Shown piece after piece: positions 9,494 through 18,007 of a stretch of 64,000 nt of DNA. The notes under the pieces are model-generated. The model had not been told where the DNA came from. It saw only the letters and a list, made by a program, of their open reading frames with translations, and did no database searches. Location of the stretch: assembly GCF_019857225.1 (NCBI RefSeq), contig NZ_JAFJSY010000001.1, positions 284,770 to 348,769 of the forward strand, written 5' to 3'. Source of the stretch: Streptomyces plumbidurans (GTDB lineage Bacteria > Actinomycetota > Actinomycetes > Streptomycetales > Streptomycetaceae). The position numbers and the translations under genes are program-made. Each line of letters opens with the position of its first letter. The stretch's first letter is position 1.

Positions 9494-9567
9494 CAGCCCG
9501 TCCGGCGTTTGAGGACGAGGCCGTTCAGGCCGACGGGGGTCCAGGGGGCGGAGCCCCCTGGCGGGGC
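9494..9567. repeat. Streptomyces dispersed intergenic repeat inside the urease operon
   Basis: The ureF-ureG gap carries the phrase GTCCGGCGTTTGAGGACGAG followed by a GGGGTCCAGGGGGCGGAGCCC-type hairpin, which I recognise as a common dispersed Streptomyces intergenic element. The hairpin is CCAGGGGGC - GGA - GCCCCCTGG at 9541-9561, a 9-bp stem with a 3-base loop. It lies within the operon, so it may reduce expression of ureG and ureD relative to the structural genes. Confidence 0.7.
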
Positions 9568-9577
9568 CGAACTCCCC

Positions 9578-10252
9578 TCAGGAGGCGAACAACCGCACCC
9601 CCCACCCGGCATGCCCCTCCGCCCCGATCTCCAGCAACGGAGCCGACGCCGCAGGCAAAACCCCCACCCCCTCGGCAACAACACCCCGCGCAGCCTCCAC
9701 CGCCCGATCCGCGACGCGATCCACCTCGGGTGCCAGCCGAGCCAGCACCCCCGTCGCCTCGAACGGATCCAGACTCAGCAGCCGCACCACCGCACTGGCC
9801 GGACCACTCACGCTCTCGTACGCCGCACAGTGCGCCGCGTCCAACGCCCCCAGCCCCGCGGCCCGCGCCGCCAGCCCCAACACCAACGGCTGATGCGCCC
9901 CCTTGGGGAACTCCCGTGCCACGGCGTCGAGTTCATCCGACGGCCAGGTGGCCCGCGCGGCCCGCATCAGCTGCCGCCCCAGCTTGCGCGCGACAGCCCG
10001 CAGCGCGGGCGAGGGCGTCCGGGCATCCGCGGCCGCGTCCAACTCCCCGACCCGCACGCCGAGTACGGCGGCGGCAGCGAGCGACGCGGCGACCAGTCCG
10101 GCCGTGTGCAGCCGCCCCCGGCAGAACTCCTCCAGGCTCGCGCCCCCGGTGATCCGCCCGGCCCTCACCGCCGCCTCCGCCCCACCGGAGTGCGCATGCC
10201 CCCCGGCGGGAAACCGCCCGTCGGCGAGCACCAGAAGCGCGGCCCTGGACAT
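9578..10252 (-). CDS. ureF: Urease accessory protein UreF
   Basis: 224 aa all-helical accessory protein that gates UreG GTPase activity during urease maturation. The N terminus ALLVLADGRFPAGGHAHSGGAEAAVRAG is the UreF signature (ADgrFPxGgfaHSgGlE). It starts 31 bp after the ureC stop and is separated by 154 bp from ureG. Confidence 0.92.
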   Translation of the reverse strand: MSRAALLVLADGRFPAGGHAHSGGAEAAVRAGRITGGASLEEFCRGRLHTAGLVAASLAAAAVLGVRVGELDAAADARTPSPALRAVARKLGRQLMRAARATWPSDELDAVAREFPKGAHQPLVLGLAARAAGLGALDAAHCAAYESVSGPASAVVRLLSLDPFEATGVLARLAPEVDRVADRAVEAARGVVAEGVGVLPAASAPLLEIGAEGHAGWGVRLFAS

Positions 10253-10283
10253 CGCATCACCTCGCCCTCGATCGGCGTCAGAT

Positions 10284-12005
10284 TCAGAACAAGAAGTACC
10301 GCTGAGCCATGGGCAGTTCGGCAGCAGGCGTCGCCTCCACCAGCTCCCCGTCGATGTGCACGGCGAAGCTGTCGGGGTCGACCCGCACCTGCGGCCGCGC
10401 GTCGTTCTCCCTCATGTCCGCCTTGGTCACCCCGCGCGTCGACTCGATCGCGGTGAACCGCTTGCCGAGCGAGAGCCGCTCCGGCAGCCCGTCCTCGATC
10501 GCGAGCGGCGCCACGAAGTTGACGGAGTTCGTGGCGGGCGCCCGCCCGATCGCCCCGTACATCGGCCGGGGCAGCACGGGCTGCGGGGTCGGGATCGAGG
10601 CGTTGGCGTCGCCCATCTGCGCGTAGGCGATCTGCCCGCCCTTGATGACGAGTTGCGGCTTGACGCCGAAGAACGCCGGTTCCCACAGCACGAGGTCGGC
10701 GAGCTTGCCGGTCTCCACCGATCCGATCTCACGGGCGAGTCCCTGCGCGAGCGCGGGGTTGATCGTGTACTTGGCGACGTAGCGCCGCACCCGCCGGTTG
10801 TCCGCCCGTCCGTCCCCCGGCAGTGCGCCTCGTCGCCGCTTCATCACATGCGCCGTCTGCCAGGTGCGCAGCACGACCTCGCCGACCCGGCCCATGGCCT
10901 GCGAGTCGGAGGAGATGATCGAGATGGCGCCCAGGTCGTGCAGGATGTCCTCGGCGCCGATGGTGGACGGCCGGATCCGCGACTCGGCGAAGGCCAGGTC
11001 CTCCGGCACGGCGGGGTTGAGGTGGTGGCACACCATCAGCATGTCGAGGTGTTCCTCGGCGGTGTTGACGGTGAACGGCCGTGTCGGGTTGGTCGAGCTG
11101 GGCAGCACGTGCGGCTCGCTGACGACGGTCATGATGTCCGGCGCGTGCCCGCCGCCGGCGCCCTCGGTGTGGTACGCGTGGATGCCGCGCCCGGCGATGG
11201 CGGCGAGCGTGTCGCCCACGAAACCGGCCTCGTTGAGGGTGTCGGTGTGGATGGCGACCTGGATGCCGGTCTGTTCGGCGACGGTCAGCGAGGCGTCGAT
11301 GACGGCCGGGGTGGAGCCCCAGTCCTCGTGCAGTTTCAGGCCCAGGGCGCCGCCGCGGATCTGGGAGAGCATCGCCTCGTGCGAGACGGTGTTGCCCTTG
11401 CCGAGGAGGCCGATGTTGAGCGGGTACTGCTCCATCGCCTCCAGCATCCGAGCGAGGTGCCACGGGCCGGGCGTGACCGTGGTCGCCTTCGAGCCCTCGG
11501 CCGGTCCCGTGCCGCCGCCCACCAGCGTGGTGACGCCCGCGGACAGGGCCTCGTCGGCGATCTGCGGGCAGATGAAGTGGACGTGCGCGTCGATGGCCCC
11601 GGCGGTCAGGATCCGCCCGTTGCCCGCGATGACCTCGGTCTCGGGGCCGATCACCAGGTCGGGGTGCACGCCGTCCATGGTGTCGGGGTTGCCCGCCTTG
11701 CCGATGCCGGTGATCCGGCCGTCGCGCAGCCCCACGTCGGCCTTGACGATCCCCCAGTGGTCGATGATCACCGCGCCGGTGATGACGGTGTCCGGGGTGC
11801 CGTCCGCGCGCGTGGCACGCGACTGGCCCATGGATTCGCGGATCACCTTGCCGCCGCCGAACACCGCCTCGTCTCCGGCCAGTTGGGGTCCGCCGCAGCG
11901 GTCCTCCTCGATCTCGACGAGCAGGTCGGTGTCGGCGAGGCGGATGCGGTCGCCGGTGGTGGGGCCGTACAGGTCGGCGTACGCGGCACGTGAGATCTCA
12001 GGCAT
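10284..12005 (-). CDS. ureC: Urease alpha subunit
   Basis: 573 aa catalytic subunit that hydrolyses urea to ammonia and carbamate at a di-nickel centre. Seen: the nickel-binding AIDAHVHF, the carbamylated lysine in [19 protein letters not shown], the mobile-flap block MVCHHLNP with active-site His, and the metal-binding Asp region [11 protein letters not shown]. The ATG at 12005 has a GGAGGT 7 bases upstream; a GTG 9 bases earlier lacks this spacing. The start overlaps the ureB stop by 8 bp, coupling beta and alpha synthesis. Confidence 0.97.
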   Translation of the reverse strand: MPEISRAAYADLYGPTTGDRIRLADTDLLVEIEEDRCGGPQLAGDEAVFGGGKVIRESMGQSRATRADGTPDTVITGAVIIDHWGIVKADVGLRDGRITGIGKAGNPDTMDGVHPDLVIGPETEVIAGNGRILTAGAIDAHVHFICPQIADEALSAGVTTLVGGGTGPAEGSKATTVTPGPWHLARMLEAMEQYPLNIGLLGKGNTVSHEAMLSQIRGGALGLKLHEDWGSTPAVIDASLTVAEQTGIQVAIHTDTLNEAGFVGDTLAAIAGRGIHAYHTEGAGGGHAPDIMTVVSEPHVLPSSTNPTRPFTVNTAEEHLDMLMVCHHLNPAVPEDLAFAESRIRPSTIGAEDILHDLGAISIISSDSQAMGRVGEVVLRTWQTAHVMKRRRGALPGDGRADNRRVRRYVAKYTINPALAQGLAREIGSVETGKLADLVLWEPAFFGVKPQLVIKGGQIAYAQMGDANASIPTPQPVLPRPMYGAIGRAPATNSVNFVAPLAIEDGLPERLSLGKRFTAIESTRGVTKADMRENDARPQVRVDPDSFAVHIDGELVEATPAAELPMAQRYFLF

Positions 12006-12309
12006 CGAGGGCACCTCCGGTCTCCCCGCGCAGCCCGTGCACCACGCGTGCGCCGGCGATCGGGACGAGCGACACCTCTACGGGGATGCCGGGCTCGAAG
12101 CGCACGGACGTACCGGCGGGGATGTCGAGGCGCTTGCCGCGCGCGGCGGCGCGGTCGAAGTCCAGACCGGGGTTGGCCTCGGCGAAGTGGTAGTGGGAGC
12201 CGACCTGGACGGGCCGGTCGGCGGCGTTGAGGACGGTCAGCCGGGTGACCTCGCGGCCCTCGTTGTATGCGACGGGCTCGTCCGCGAACAGGATCTCGCC
12301 GGGGATCAT
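11998..12309 (-). CDS. ureB: Urease beta subunit
   Basis: 103 aa structural subunit. The MIPGEILF start and the [28 protein letters not shown] block are diagnostic. ATG 12309 is chosen over the adjacent GTG 12312 because GAGGTG lies 5 bases before it. The 3' end overlaps ureC. The sequence contains no gamma-subunit fusion, so this is the three-subunit bacterial type. Confidence 0.96.
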   Translation of the reverse strand: MIPGEILFADEPVAYNEGREVTRLTVLNAADRPVQVGSHYHFAEANPGLDFDRAAARGKRLDIPAGTSVRFEPGIPVEVSLVPIAGARVVHGLRGETGGALDA

Positions 12310-12318
12310 CACGGCACC

Positions 12319-12621
12319 TCAGACGATCGGGTCGTGGACGGTGACGAGCTTGGTGCCGTCCGGGAAGGTCGCCTCCACCTGCACGTCGTGGATCATCTCG
12401 GGGATGCCCTCCATGACGTCGTCGCGGGTGAGCAACTTCCGCCCGGACGCCATGAGTTCGGCGACGGTGCGGCCGTCACGGGCGCCTTCGAGGATGTGCG
12501 AGGTGATGAGCGCGACCGCTTCGGGGTGGTTGAGCCTCAGCCCGCGGGCGCGGCGCTTCTCGGCGACGTCGGCCGCGACATGGATCAGCAGCCTCTCCTG
12601 TTCGTGCGGGGTCAGTTGCAC
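12319..12621 (-). CDS. ureA: Urease gamma subunit
   Basis: 100 aa. The sequence from [19 protein letters not shown] to [10 protein letters not shown] is the complete UreA fold. The true start is the GTG at 12621, preceded by GAGGTG. A longer reading frame adds about 20 residues with no UreA similarity. First gene of the operon ureA-B-C-F-G-D; the gap to ureB is 9 bp. About 110 bp separate it from the TetR gene upstream. Confidence 0.95.
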   Translation of the reverse strand: MQLTPHEQERLLIHVAADVAEKRRARGLRLNHPEAVALITSHILEGARDGRTVAELMASGRKLLTRDDVMEGIPEMIHDVQVEATFPDGTKLVTVHDPIV

Positions 12622-12731
12622 GTCCACCTCACCGTCCTCACCCGGACCGTGCGGGGTCCGGTCGCCTCGGCCACGGGGCAAAATCCCTGATGGCGTGGAT
12701 CGGAGGCTAGTTGGACCGGGTTTCGGCCACG

Positions 12732-13370
12732 TTAACCGAGCTGTGATCCCGCGTGCTCACTCCGGGCGCTCATCAGCCCCCGCAGACCGTCCTGAAGCAC
12801 GTCGACGGGTGCGGGGCCGAACAGGGCCTGCTGCGCGAGGAAGCCCATCGCGGCGGCCATCATCGTGCGCGCCACATGGTCCGGGGTCACGTCGGGCCGC
12901 ATCATCCCGGCGTCCTGATACGCCTCCGCGATCCGCGTCCAGGTCTCCTGCACGGCGGCGTAGCCCTTCTTCAGGATGACCGCGAGGTCCTCGTTGCGCA
13001 GAGTCTCCGTCCACACCTGGACGATCAGCCGCGGGAACGCGGGCCGCCCGTCCACGGTCACGGACGCCTTGGTGGCGAGGACGCGGCTGAGGACCGATGT
13101 CACCAGGGCGTCGGGCGGCGGGGGCGGGGTGCTGCGCGCGCCCTCCTCGAAGCCCTCGTGAACCTGGTCGAGCACCTCGGCGACGATCGCCGCGATGAGC
13201 GCCTCCTTGCCGCTGAAGTAGCGGTACACGGCCCCGGCCGACAGGTCGACCTCCTTCAGCACATCCTGCATGGACGTGGCGTGGAAGCCGTTGCGTGCAA
13301 AGCACACGGCGGCGCCGTCGAGGATCTGCCGGCGACGGGCGTCGAGGTGTTCCTGGGATACGCGGGCCAT
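12732..13370 (-). CDS. TetR-family transcriptional regulator
   Basis: 212 aa. The N-terminal helix-turn-helix is clear: [25 protein letters not shown], then [22 protein letters not shown]. The C-terminal ligand domain is unassigned, though it ends in an APxxVxDGLRGLM-like segment. The ATG at 13370 starts the family's [12 protein letters not shown] N terminus; an upstream in-frame start would read through the operator region. It is divergent from the membrane protein at 13510, and two matching palindromic sites lie in the 139-bp gap, so it very likely represses that gene and itself. Confidence 0.9.
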   Translation of the reverse strand: MARVSQEHLDARRRQILDGAAVCFARNGFHATSMQDVLKEVDLSAGAVYRYFSGKEALIAAIVAEVLDQVHEGFEEGARSTPPPPPDALVTSVLSRVLATKASVTVDGRPAFPRLIVQVWTETLRNEDLAVILKKGYAAVQETWTRIAEAYQDAGMMRPDVTPDHVARTMMAAAMGFLAQQALFGPAPVDVLQDGLRGLMSARSEHAGSQLG

Positions 13371-13384
13371 GGTTCCCAACTTAA

Positions 13385-13398
13385 AACGAACATTCCTT
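13385..13398. promoter_or_regulatory. TetR operator candidate, site 1
   Basis: AACGAACATTCCTT is an imperfect 14-bp palindrome (5 of 7 pairs) embedded in a 19-bp segment, 13383-13401, repeated almost exactly at 13442-13460. It sits just upstream of the TetR start codon. Confidence 0.6.
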
Positions 13399-13443
13399 CT
13401 TGACAAGGTGCGGTATCCCGCAGCACGGTGGTGACATCATAAA

Positions 13444-13457
13444 AACGAACGCTCCTT
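13444..13457. promoter_or_regulatory. TetR operator candidate, site 2
   Basis: AACGAACGCTCCTT is the second copy of the imperfect palindrome, 59 bp from the first and in the same orientation. It lies 53 bp before the membrane-protein start, where a bound TetR dimer would block its promoter. Confidence 0.6.
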
Positions 13458-13509
13458 CTTTTTAGGCTCCGCTCCGAGAGCTCCGCTAGCAGACCCGAGT
13501 GAGGAACCC

Positions 13510-14523
13510 ATGTCCCCCGCCTCCGCTACCCCCGCAAGGGCGCACGCCCGCCGACTGATCGTGGTCCTCGTACTGGTCCCCGCCATCGCCGCGCTCGCCC
13601 TGTGGGCCTTCGCCTGGCCCGCGGCCCGCACCGCACCCCGCGACCTGCCGCTCGGCGTGGCCGGGCCCGCCGCCGCGACGGCGCCCATGGAGCAGCAACT
13701 GACGCGGCACACGGGCGCGTTCGAGATCCACCACTACGCCGACGAAGCGTCCGCCCGGGCCGCCGTCGAGGACCGGACCGTATACGGCGCGGTGGTCGCG
13801 ACCCCTCATGGCCCGAAGCTGCTGACCGCGTCGGCTGCGAGCCCGGTGGTGGCGCAGCTGCTCCAGCAGGCGGTGACGAAGCAGGCGGCCGCCACCGGCA
13901 CTCGGGTCAGGACCGACGACGTGGTGGCGGCCCCCGCGACCGACCCCCGAGGGGCCGCCCTGAACGCCGGTGTGCTGCCGCTCGCCCTGGCCGGGATCGC
14001 GGCGGGCGCGGTGATCACCCTGATCGGGCTGCGCGGCGTGCGTGCGGTGATCGCGCTCGTGGGGAGCGCCGCCCTGGTCGGCGCTGCCGCGGCGGGCATC
14101 ACGGACAGCTGGCTCGGGGTGCTCACGGGCGACTGGTGGACGGAGGCCGGCGCGCTGGGCCTGGCGACCCTGGCCGTGAGCGGTGCGGTCGCCGGACTCG
14201 GCGCCCTCCTGGGCCCCGCCGGCATCGGGATCGCGTCGGGCCTTGTGATGCTGTTCGGCAACCCGTTCTCCGGCGCCTCCTCGGCCCCGCAGATGCTGCC
14301 CGAGCCGGTCGGCACGATCGGCCAGTGGCTCCCGCCGGGCGCGGGCACGACACTGCTGCGCTCGGTGTCCTTCTTCGACGGCGCCGCCGCGACCGGCCCC
14401 GCCCTGACCCTCACCTGGTGGGCCGTCCTCGGCCTGGGCGCGGTCCTGCTCGGCAGCGCCCTGAAGGGACGCCCGAAGACCGCCAGGACCGCAACTGAAC
14501 GCGACCTCGCACCCGTCGGCTGA
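13510..14523 (+). CDS. Multi-pass membrane protein, probable ABC-2/YhgE-type exporter component
   Basis: 337 aa. One hydrophobic segment near residues 15-37 is followed by an extracellular stretch of about 100 residues, then about five membrane helices (about 155-320). This topology (one helix, soluble loop, helix bundle) resembles the YhgE/Pip and ABC-2 permease group. No ATPase is encoded beside it. ATG 13510 has GTGAGGA upstream. The neighbouring TetR gene and operators point to a ligand-induced efflux or envelope function. It is followed by a strong terminator. The substrate is not deducible. Confidence 0.7.
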   Translation: MSPASATPARAHARRLIVVLVLVPAIAALALWAFAWPAARTAPRDLPLGVAGPAAATAPMEQQLTRHTGAFEIHHYADEASARAAVEDRTVYGAVVATPHGPKLLTASAASPVVAQLLQQAVTKQAAATGTRVRTDDVVAAPATDPRGAALNAGVLPLALAGIAAGAVITLIGLRGVRAVIALVGSAALVGAAAAGITDSWLGVLTGDWWTEAGALGLATLAVSGAVAGLGALLGPAGIGIASGLVMLFGNPFSGASSAPQMLPEPVGTIGQWLPPGAGTTLLRSVSFFDGAAATGPALTLTWWAVLGLGAVLLGSALKGRPKTARTATERDLAPVG

Positions 14524-14543
14524 CCACCGGCCCCCCTCGAACC

Positions 14544-14588
14544 GACCGTGCACCCCCGCTGTAGCGGACGGGGGTGCACGGTCCTTTT
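14544..14588 (+). terminator. Rho-independent terminator of the membrane protein gene
   Basis: A perfect 15-bp stem (14544-14558 with 14569-14583) around a 10-base loop is followed by CTTTT. It lies 20 bp after the stop codon. Confidence 0.9.
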
Positions 14589-14878
<290 letters not shown>

Positions 14879-15166
14879 TCAGGACGGATTCGGCCCCCGA
14901 TGCTCCGCCGCAATCCCGAACCGTTGCCGTTCGCGGGGAGCTGAAGCCGCTTCGCGGACGGTGGAGACCGCGCTGATCACCTGGTCCTCGGTGGGCTGTT
15001 CGAGGCGGTCGAGTTCCTCGAGTCGCTGCAGGTCGGCGGCGGATACGAGGGCGACGAGAGGCTTGCCGTGGCGGGTGACGACGACGCGTTCGCTGCCGTA
15101 CACCACCCGGTTGATCAGGTCGGCGAGCTCAGCCCTGGCTTGCGTCACCGGAATCTCGTAGGCCAT
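14879..15166 (-). CDS. Phd/YefM-type antitoxin, orphan
   Basis: 95 aa. The N-terminal fold MAYEIPVTQARAELADLIN, then VVVTRHGKPLVALVSAADL, is the Phd/YefM antitoxin DNA-binding module. The C-terminal half (about 55-95) should be the disordered toxin-binding part. Such antitoxins normally precede a Doc, YoeB or PIN toxin gene, but the 350 bp downstream hold none. It may be a remnant, act on a distant toxin, or serve as a free-standing regulator. It is divergent from clpP, 85 bp away. Confidence 0.85.
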   Translation of the reverse strand: MAYEIPVTQARAELADLINRVVYGSERVVVTRHGKPLVALVSAADLQRLEELDRLEQPTEDQVISAVSTVREAASAPRERQRFGIAAEHRGPNPS

Positions 15167-15251
15167 ACCTCCATCATAACGTCATGTACGTCCTGTACAT
15201 TTTTTACAGAGACAGCTCCGCGAGAGACCGCTCTGTACGAAGGGGTGCGCC

Positions 15252-15887
15252 ATGATCCGACCGTCCGCCCGCTACGTCCTGCCCGAGTTCACCGAACGCA
15301 CCAACTTCGGCAGCAAGACGATGGATCCGTACTCGAAGCTGCTGGAGGAACGCATCGTCTTCCTCGGCACGCAGATCGACGACACCTCGGCCAACGACGT
15401 GATGGCGCAGTTCATGCACCTCGAGTACCAGGACCCGGACCGCGACATCTCGCTCTACATCAACTCCCCCGGCGGCTCCCTCACGGCCATGTCCGCGATC
15501 TACGACACCATGCAGTTCGTCGGCTGCGACGTGGAGACGATCTGCATGGGTCAGGCCGGCTCGTCGGCCGCCGTGCTGCTGGCCGCGGGCACCCCGGGCA
15601 AGCGCCTCGCGCTGCCGGGCGCACGGGTGCTGATCCATCAGCCCGCGCTGTACGAGCCGGTGCAGGGGCAGGCCAGCGATCTGGCCATCCAGGCCGACGA
15701 ACTGACCCGGCTGCGCACCCAGTTCGAGGAGATGCTGGCCCGGCACACCGGCCGCACTCAGGAGCAGGTGAGCACCGACATCGAGCGGGATCACGTCCTG
15801 GACGCCCAAGGGGCGCTGGAATACGGGCTGGTGGACCGGATCATCAGCAGCCGCAAGTCCACCCTCGCCCCGCCCGCCGGGCGGTGA
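15252..15887 (+). CDS. clpP: ClpP-family protease subunit (paralogue)
   Basis: 211 aa. ClpP serine protease fold with the catalytic Ser in [12 protein letters not shown], His in RVLIHQP and Asp in [18 protein letters not shown], so the triad appears intact. The signature [19 protein letters not shown] is present. ClpP subunits form tetradecameric chambers fed by Clp ATPases, but no ATPase gene is nearby. Streptomyces carry several clpP genes, usually in pairs. This one stands alone, followed 7 bp later by a small unknown gene, and resembles the divergent accessory group more than ClpP1P2. The start is the ATG at 15252 with AAGGGG upstream. Confidence 0.88.
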   Translation: MIRPSARYVLPEFTERTNFGSKTMDPYSKLLEERIVFLGTQIDDTSANDVMAQFMHLEYQDPDRDISLYINSPGGSLTAMSAIYDTMQFVGCDVETICMGQAGSSAAVLLAAGTPGKRLALPGARVLIHQPALYEPVQGQASDLAIQADELTRLRTQFEEMLARHTGRTQEQVSTDIERDHVLDAQGALEYGLVDRIISSRKSTLAPPAGR

Positions 15888-15894
15888 GCGCCCG

Positions 15895-16203
15895 GTGCTG
15901 CCGCCCGAACTCCCGCCGCTGCCCGCCCTCACGCGCGCCGAGGGCGAGTTGATCGACTGTTACCTCGACGTGGTCGACCTGCTCGGCCGGATCAACCCGG
16001 CGCAGCACGGCGACACCTATCGCGGACTGCGCGCCGCCCAGGCGCTGGTGGGCAAGGCGGCCGCGCTGCGCGACGCGCTGGCCACGATGCACCAGCGCGG
16101 CGAGACCGAGCTGCACGCCAGGACCCTGCGCCGGGCGCTGCTCGTGCTGGACGGCGACCGGCGCTCGGCCAGGGTCACCGTGCCGCCGCTGTCCGACAGT
16201 TGA
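15895..16203 (+). CDS. Small protein of unknown function encoded with clpP
   Basis: 102 aa, predominantly helical, no membrane segment, no family recognised. It starts at a GTG 7 bp after the clpP stop, with GGTGAG spanning that stop as ribosome site, so translation is probably coupled. The sequence has a helix-rich core (LIDCYLDVVDLLGRINPA, then GLRAAQALVGKAAALRDAL). A strong hairpin follows the stop. Co-expression suggests an adaptor or modulator of the ClpP paralogue; this is inference from position only. Confidence 0.65.
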   Translation: MLPPELPPLPALTRAEGELIDCYLDVVDLLGRINPAQHGDTYRGLRAAQALVGKAAALRDALATMHQRGETELHARTLRRALLVLDGDRRSARVTVPPLSDS

Positions 16204-16216
16204 CGCACGTGCACCC

Positions 16217-16254
16217 GGTCCGGACGTTCGCCGCGGCGGCGGAGCGTCCGGACC
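16217..16254 (+). terminator. Hairpin after the clpP pair
   Basis: Stem GGTCCGGACG (16217-16226) pairs with CGTCCGGACC (16245-16254). The 18-base interior can pair further (CCGC with GCGG). It begins 14 bp after the stop of the small gene. Confidence 0.75.
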
Positions 16255-16559
16255 CGGGCTCAAACGGACCAAAAGACGTACCGCCTTTTGGAGTAGACAC
16301 GGCTCCTTTTTTTCCGGCGGTTCTGGTTGCGCAACACGCGTGGACCGAGGCCGGAATGAGGCACTCCGGTGCTGGTCCGGGGCTCGTCGCGATCCTCAAC
16401 GCCCCTTCGAACGCAGGGGTGTCCACCCGAACGGGTGAGTGGTGAGTAACAACACAAACCCCCGTTTCCATTGGGATTTTCGGACTTAGGTAGGTGAAGA
16501 TCCCTGTCTGACGACAAGCCCCCGCCGCAGCGGCGGGGCGATCCGGGCGGACGCCGAGT
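16255..16559. other. Long 5' intergenic region before the riboswitch
   Basis: No gene supported. It holds a 7-bp inverted repeat CCAAAAG/CTTTTGG (about 16268-16290) and a less GC-rich stretch near 16440-16490 that is the most likely place for the promoter of the NlpC/P60 leader transcript. Confidence 0.45.
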
Positions 16560-16745
16560 CCTGCCGCCGCCCGGATGACCGGTCGACAGGAGTGGATCGG
16601 CAGGAGTGGAGGACCCAGGCACGACGGGTCGCCGGAACGGTCACGCCATGACCGAATCGAGCAGCCCTTGGGGTGAAGCCGCAGCAGCGGCCGGGCAACT
16701 TCGCCAGCCCGAATCCGACAGGTCATCCTTCACAGGCGGCTGACG
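16560..16745 (+). promoter_or_regulatory. c-di-AMP riboswitch (ydaO-yuaA type)
   Basis: The leader carries the conserved phrases of the ydaO-yuaA aptamer in the right order: a GGACCCAGG element, CCTTGGGGTGAAGCCGCAGC (about 16665-16684), GGGCAACTTCGCCAGCCCGAA, TCCGACAGGTCATCC, and CACAGGCGGCTGACGAAGG just before the ribosome site. In actinomycetes this class precedes cell-wall hydrolase genes such as rpfA and NlpC/P60 proteins and shuts them off when c-di-AMP is high. It lies directly upstream of such a gene. The 5' boundary is approximate. Confidence 0.82.
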
Positions 16746-16756
16746 AAGGGTTGCGC

Positions 16757-17230
16757 ATGACTGCGCTCAATCGTGTCCCGTCGCTGATGGCCCGGGCCGG
16801 TACGGCCTCGGCGCTGACTATCGCCGCAGTGGGCGGCTCCATCGTGGTCCCGGGTGTCGCATCCGACGCCGCGGCTGCCACGCCCGCGACGAAGGCACTC
16901 AAGGTTGCTGCCTCCAAGAAAGGCTCCCCGTACAAGTGGGGCGCCACCGGGCCGCGCAGGTTCGACTGCTCCGGGCTCACCCTGTACTCGTTCAAGAAGG
17001 CGGGCAAGAAGCTGCCCCGCACGGCGGCCCAGCAGTACAACAGGAGCCACCACATCTCCGCGAAGAGCCGCAAGGCCGGAGACCTCGTGTTCTTCCACTC
17101 GGGCTCCAGCGTCTACCACGTGGGCATCTACGCCGGGAAGGGAAAGATCTGGCACGCCCCCAAGACCGGGGACGTCGTGAAACTGCAGAAGATCTGGACC
17201 AGGAGCGTCTGGTACGGCCGGGTCAGCTGA
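16757..17230 (+). CDS. Secreted NlpC/P60 peptidoglycan endopeptidase
   Basis: 157 aa. A signal peptide (about residues 1-40, ending near ASDAAA) is followed by a minimal NlpC/P60 domain. It shows the catalytic Cys in RFDCSGLTLYSF, His in VYHVGIYAG, and the third polar residue region IWHAP. It cleaves the D-Glu-mesoDap bond of peptidoglycan stem peptides outside the cell. No SH3 or LysM domain is attached. ATG 16757 follows GAAGGG at 6 bases; a longer frame would translate the riboswitch. Regulation by c-di-AMP is expected from the leader. The gene ends at a strong bidirectional hairpin. Confidence 0.9.
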   Translation: MTALNRVPSLMARAGTASALTIAAVGGSIVVPGVASDAAAATPATKALKVAASKKGSPYKWGATGPRRFDCSGLTLYSFKKAGKKLPRTAAQQYNRSHHISAKSRKAGDLVFFHSGSSVYHVGIYAGKGKIWHAPKTGDVVKLQKIWTRSVWYGRVS

Positions 17231-17234
17231 CTCT

Positions 17235-17279
17235 CCCGCGGGGGCGCCGGCCGCCTGACAGGCCGTCCGCCCCCGCGGG
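17235..17279. terminator. Bidirectional terminator between convergent genes
   Basis: Stem CCCGCGGGGGCG (17235-17246) pairs with CGCCCCCGCGGG (17268-17279), with a further GGCC/GGCC inner pairing. It lies between the NlpC/P60 stop and the stop of the ATP-binding regulator. Confidence 0.8.
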
Positions 17280-17335
17280 GCCCGACCCGGCGCTCCGGCC
17301 CGTCGAACCGGTGCGGTGCGCCCGCTTTGCCGCGT

Positions 17336-17794
17336 CTACGGCTCCTGCTGGCCTCCCGCGACCACCGGCTCGGCGGGTACGCTCCAGGGAAGTTCGATGG
17401 ACACCGTCTTGCCGCCCTCTCTGGTGGGCCGCACCCGGAGTCTGCCGCCGCATTCGGCCGCCAGCCAGCGGATGATCACCATGCCACGGCCGTTGTCCTG
17501 CTGGACAGCGGCCGGCAGGCGTTTGGGGAAACGGGGGTGAGAGTCCGTGACACCGATGCGCAGCTGTTCGTCACGGTCGAGTTCGATGTCCACCGTGAAG
17601 GTGGGTGACTGGCCGAAGGTGTGCTGTACGGCGTTGGTGGCGAGTTCGGACACGATGAGCCGGATGGTCTCGGCGGTTTCCGTGCCCGCCGGAAGCCCCC
17701 ACTCGGCCAGCGTCTCGACCACGTAGCCGCGGGCCGCCGACACCGATGCCGGTTCGCTCGGCAGAGTGACGGATGCTTCCAGATGGTCTGCCAT
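17336..17794 (-). CDS. RsbW-like ATP-binding anti-sigma/regulatory kinase
   Basis: 152 aa single-domain GHKL ATPase. The N-box ETIRLIVSELATNAVQHTFG and the G-boxes VTDSHP and NGRGMVIIRWLA are seen. These small proteins are abundant in Streptomyces and often lie next to WhiJ-like HTH and DUF397 genes, as here. The start is the ATG at 17794 (MADHLEASVTLP); longer frames add sequence without similarity. The divergent gene at 18008 is the WhiJ-like partner, so the 213-bp gap likely contains both promoters. The partner protein it phosphorylates or sequesters is unknown. Confidence 0.85.
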   Translation of the reverse strand: MADHLEASVTLPSEPASVSAARGYVVETLAEWGLPAGTETAETIRLIVSELATNAVQHTFGQSPTFTVDIELDRDEQLRIGVTDSHPRFPKRLPAAVQQDNGRGMVIIRWLAAECGGRLRVRPTREGGKTVSIELPWSVPAEPVVAGGQQEP

Positions 17795-18007
17795 GGCGCG
17801 GTCGTCCCTTTCCCACGGGACCGGGGTCCGACACGGAGTGGATTGTTCGAGTACGGTCCCGGACTGGTGCTTCGTCGCCAGACTGCCATTACCGCGCCCG
17901 TCACGGGTGGCGATCCACCAAGATATGCATATATCTGTCGCTCGATGCGGTGAACTCTGCGACGGGAGACCGTATTTGGGTGGCTCGGAAGGAGTAAGGA
18001 GTAGCGC

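Noticed and set aside
8494..10152. Plus-strand frame of 552 codons over ureD-ureG-ureF
   Set aside because: Antisense to three recognised urease accessory genes; low-complexity Pro/Arg C terminus.
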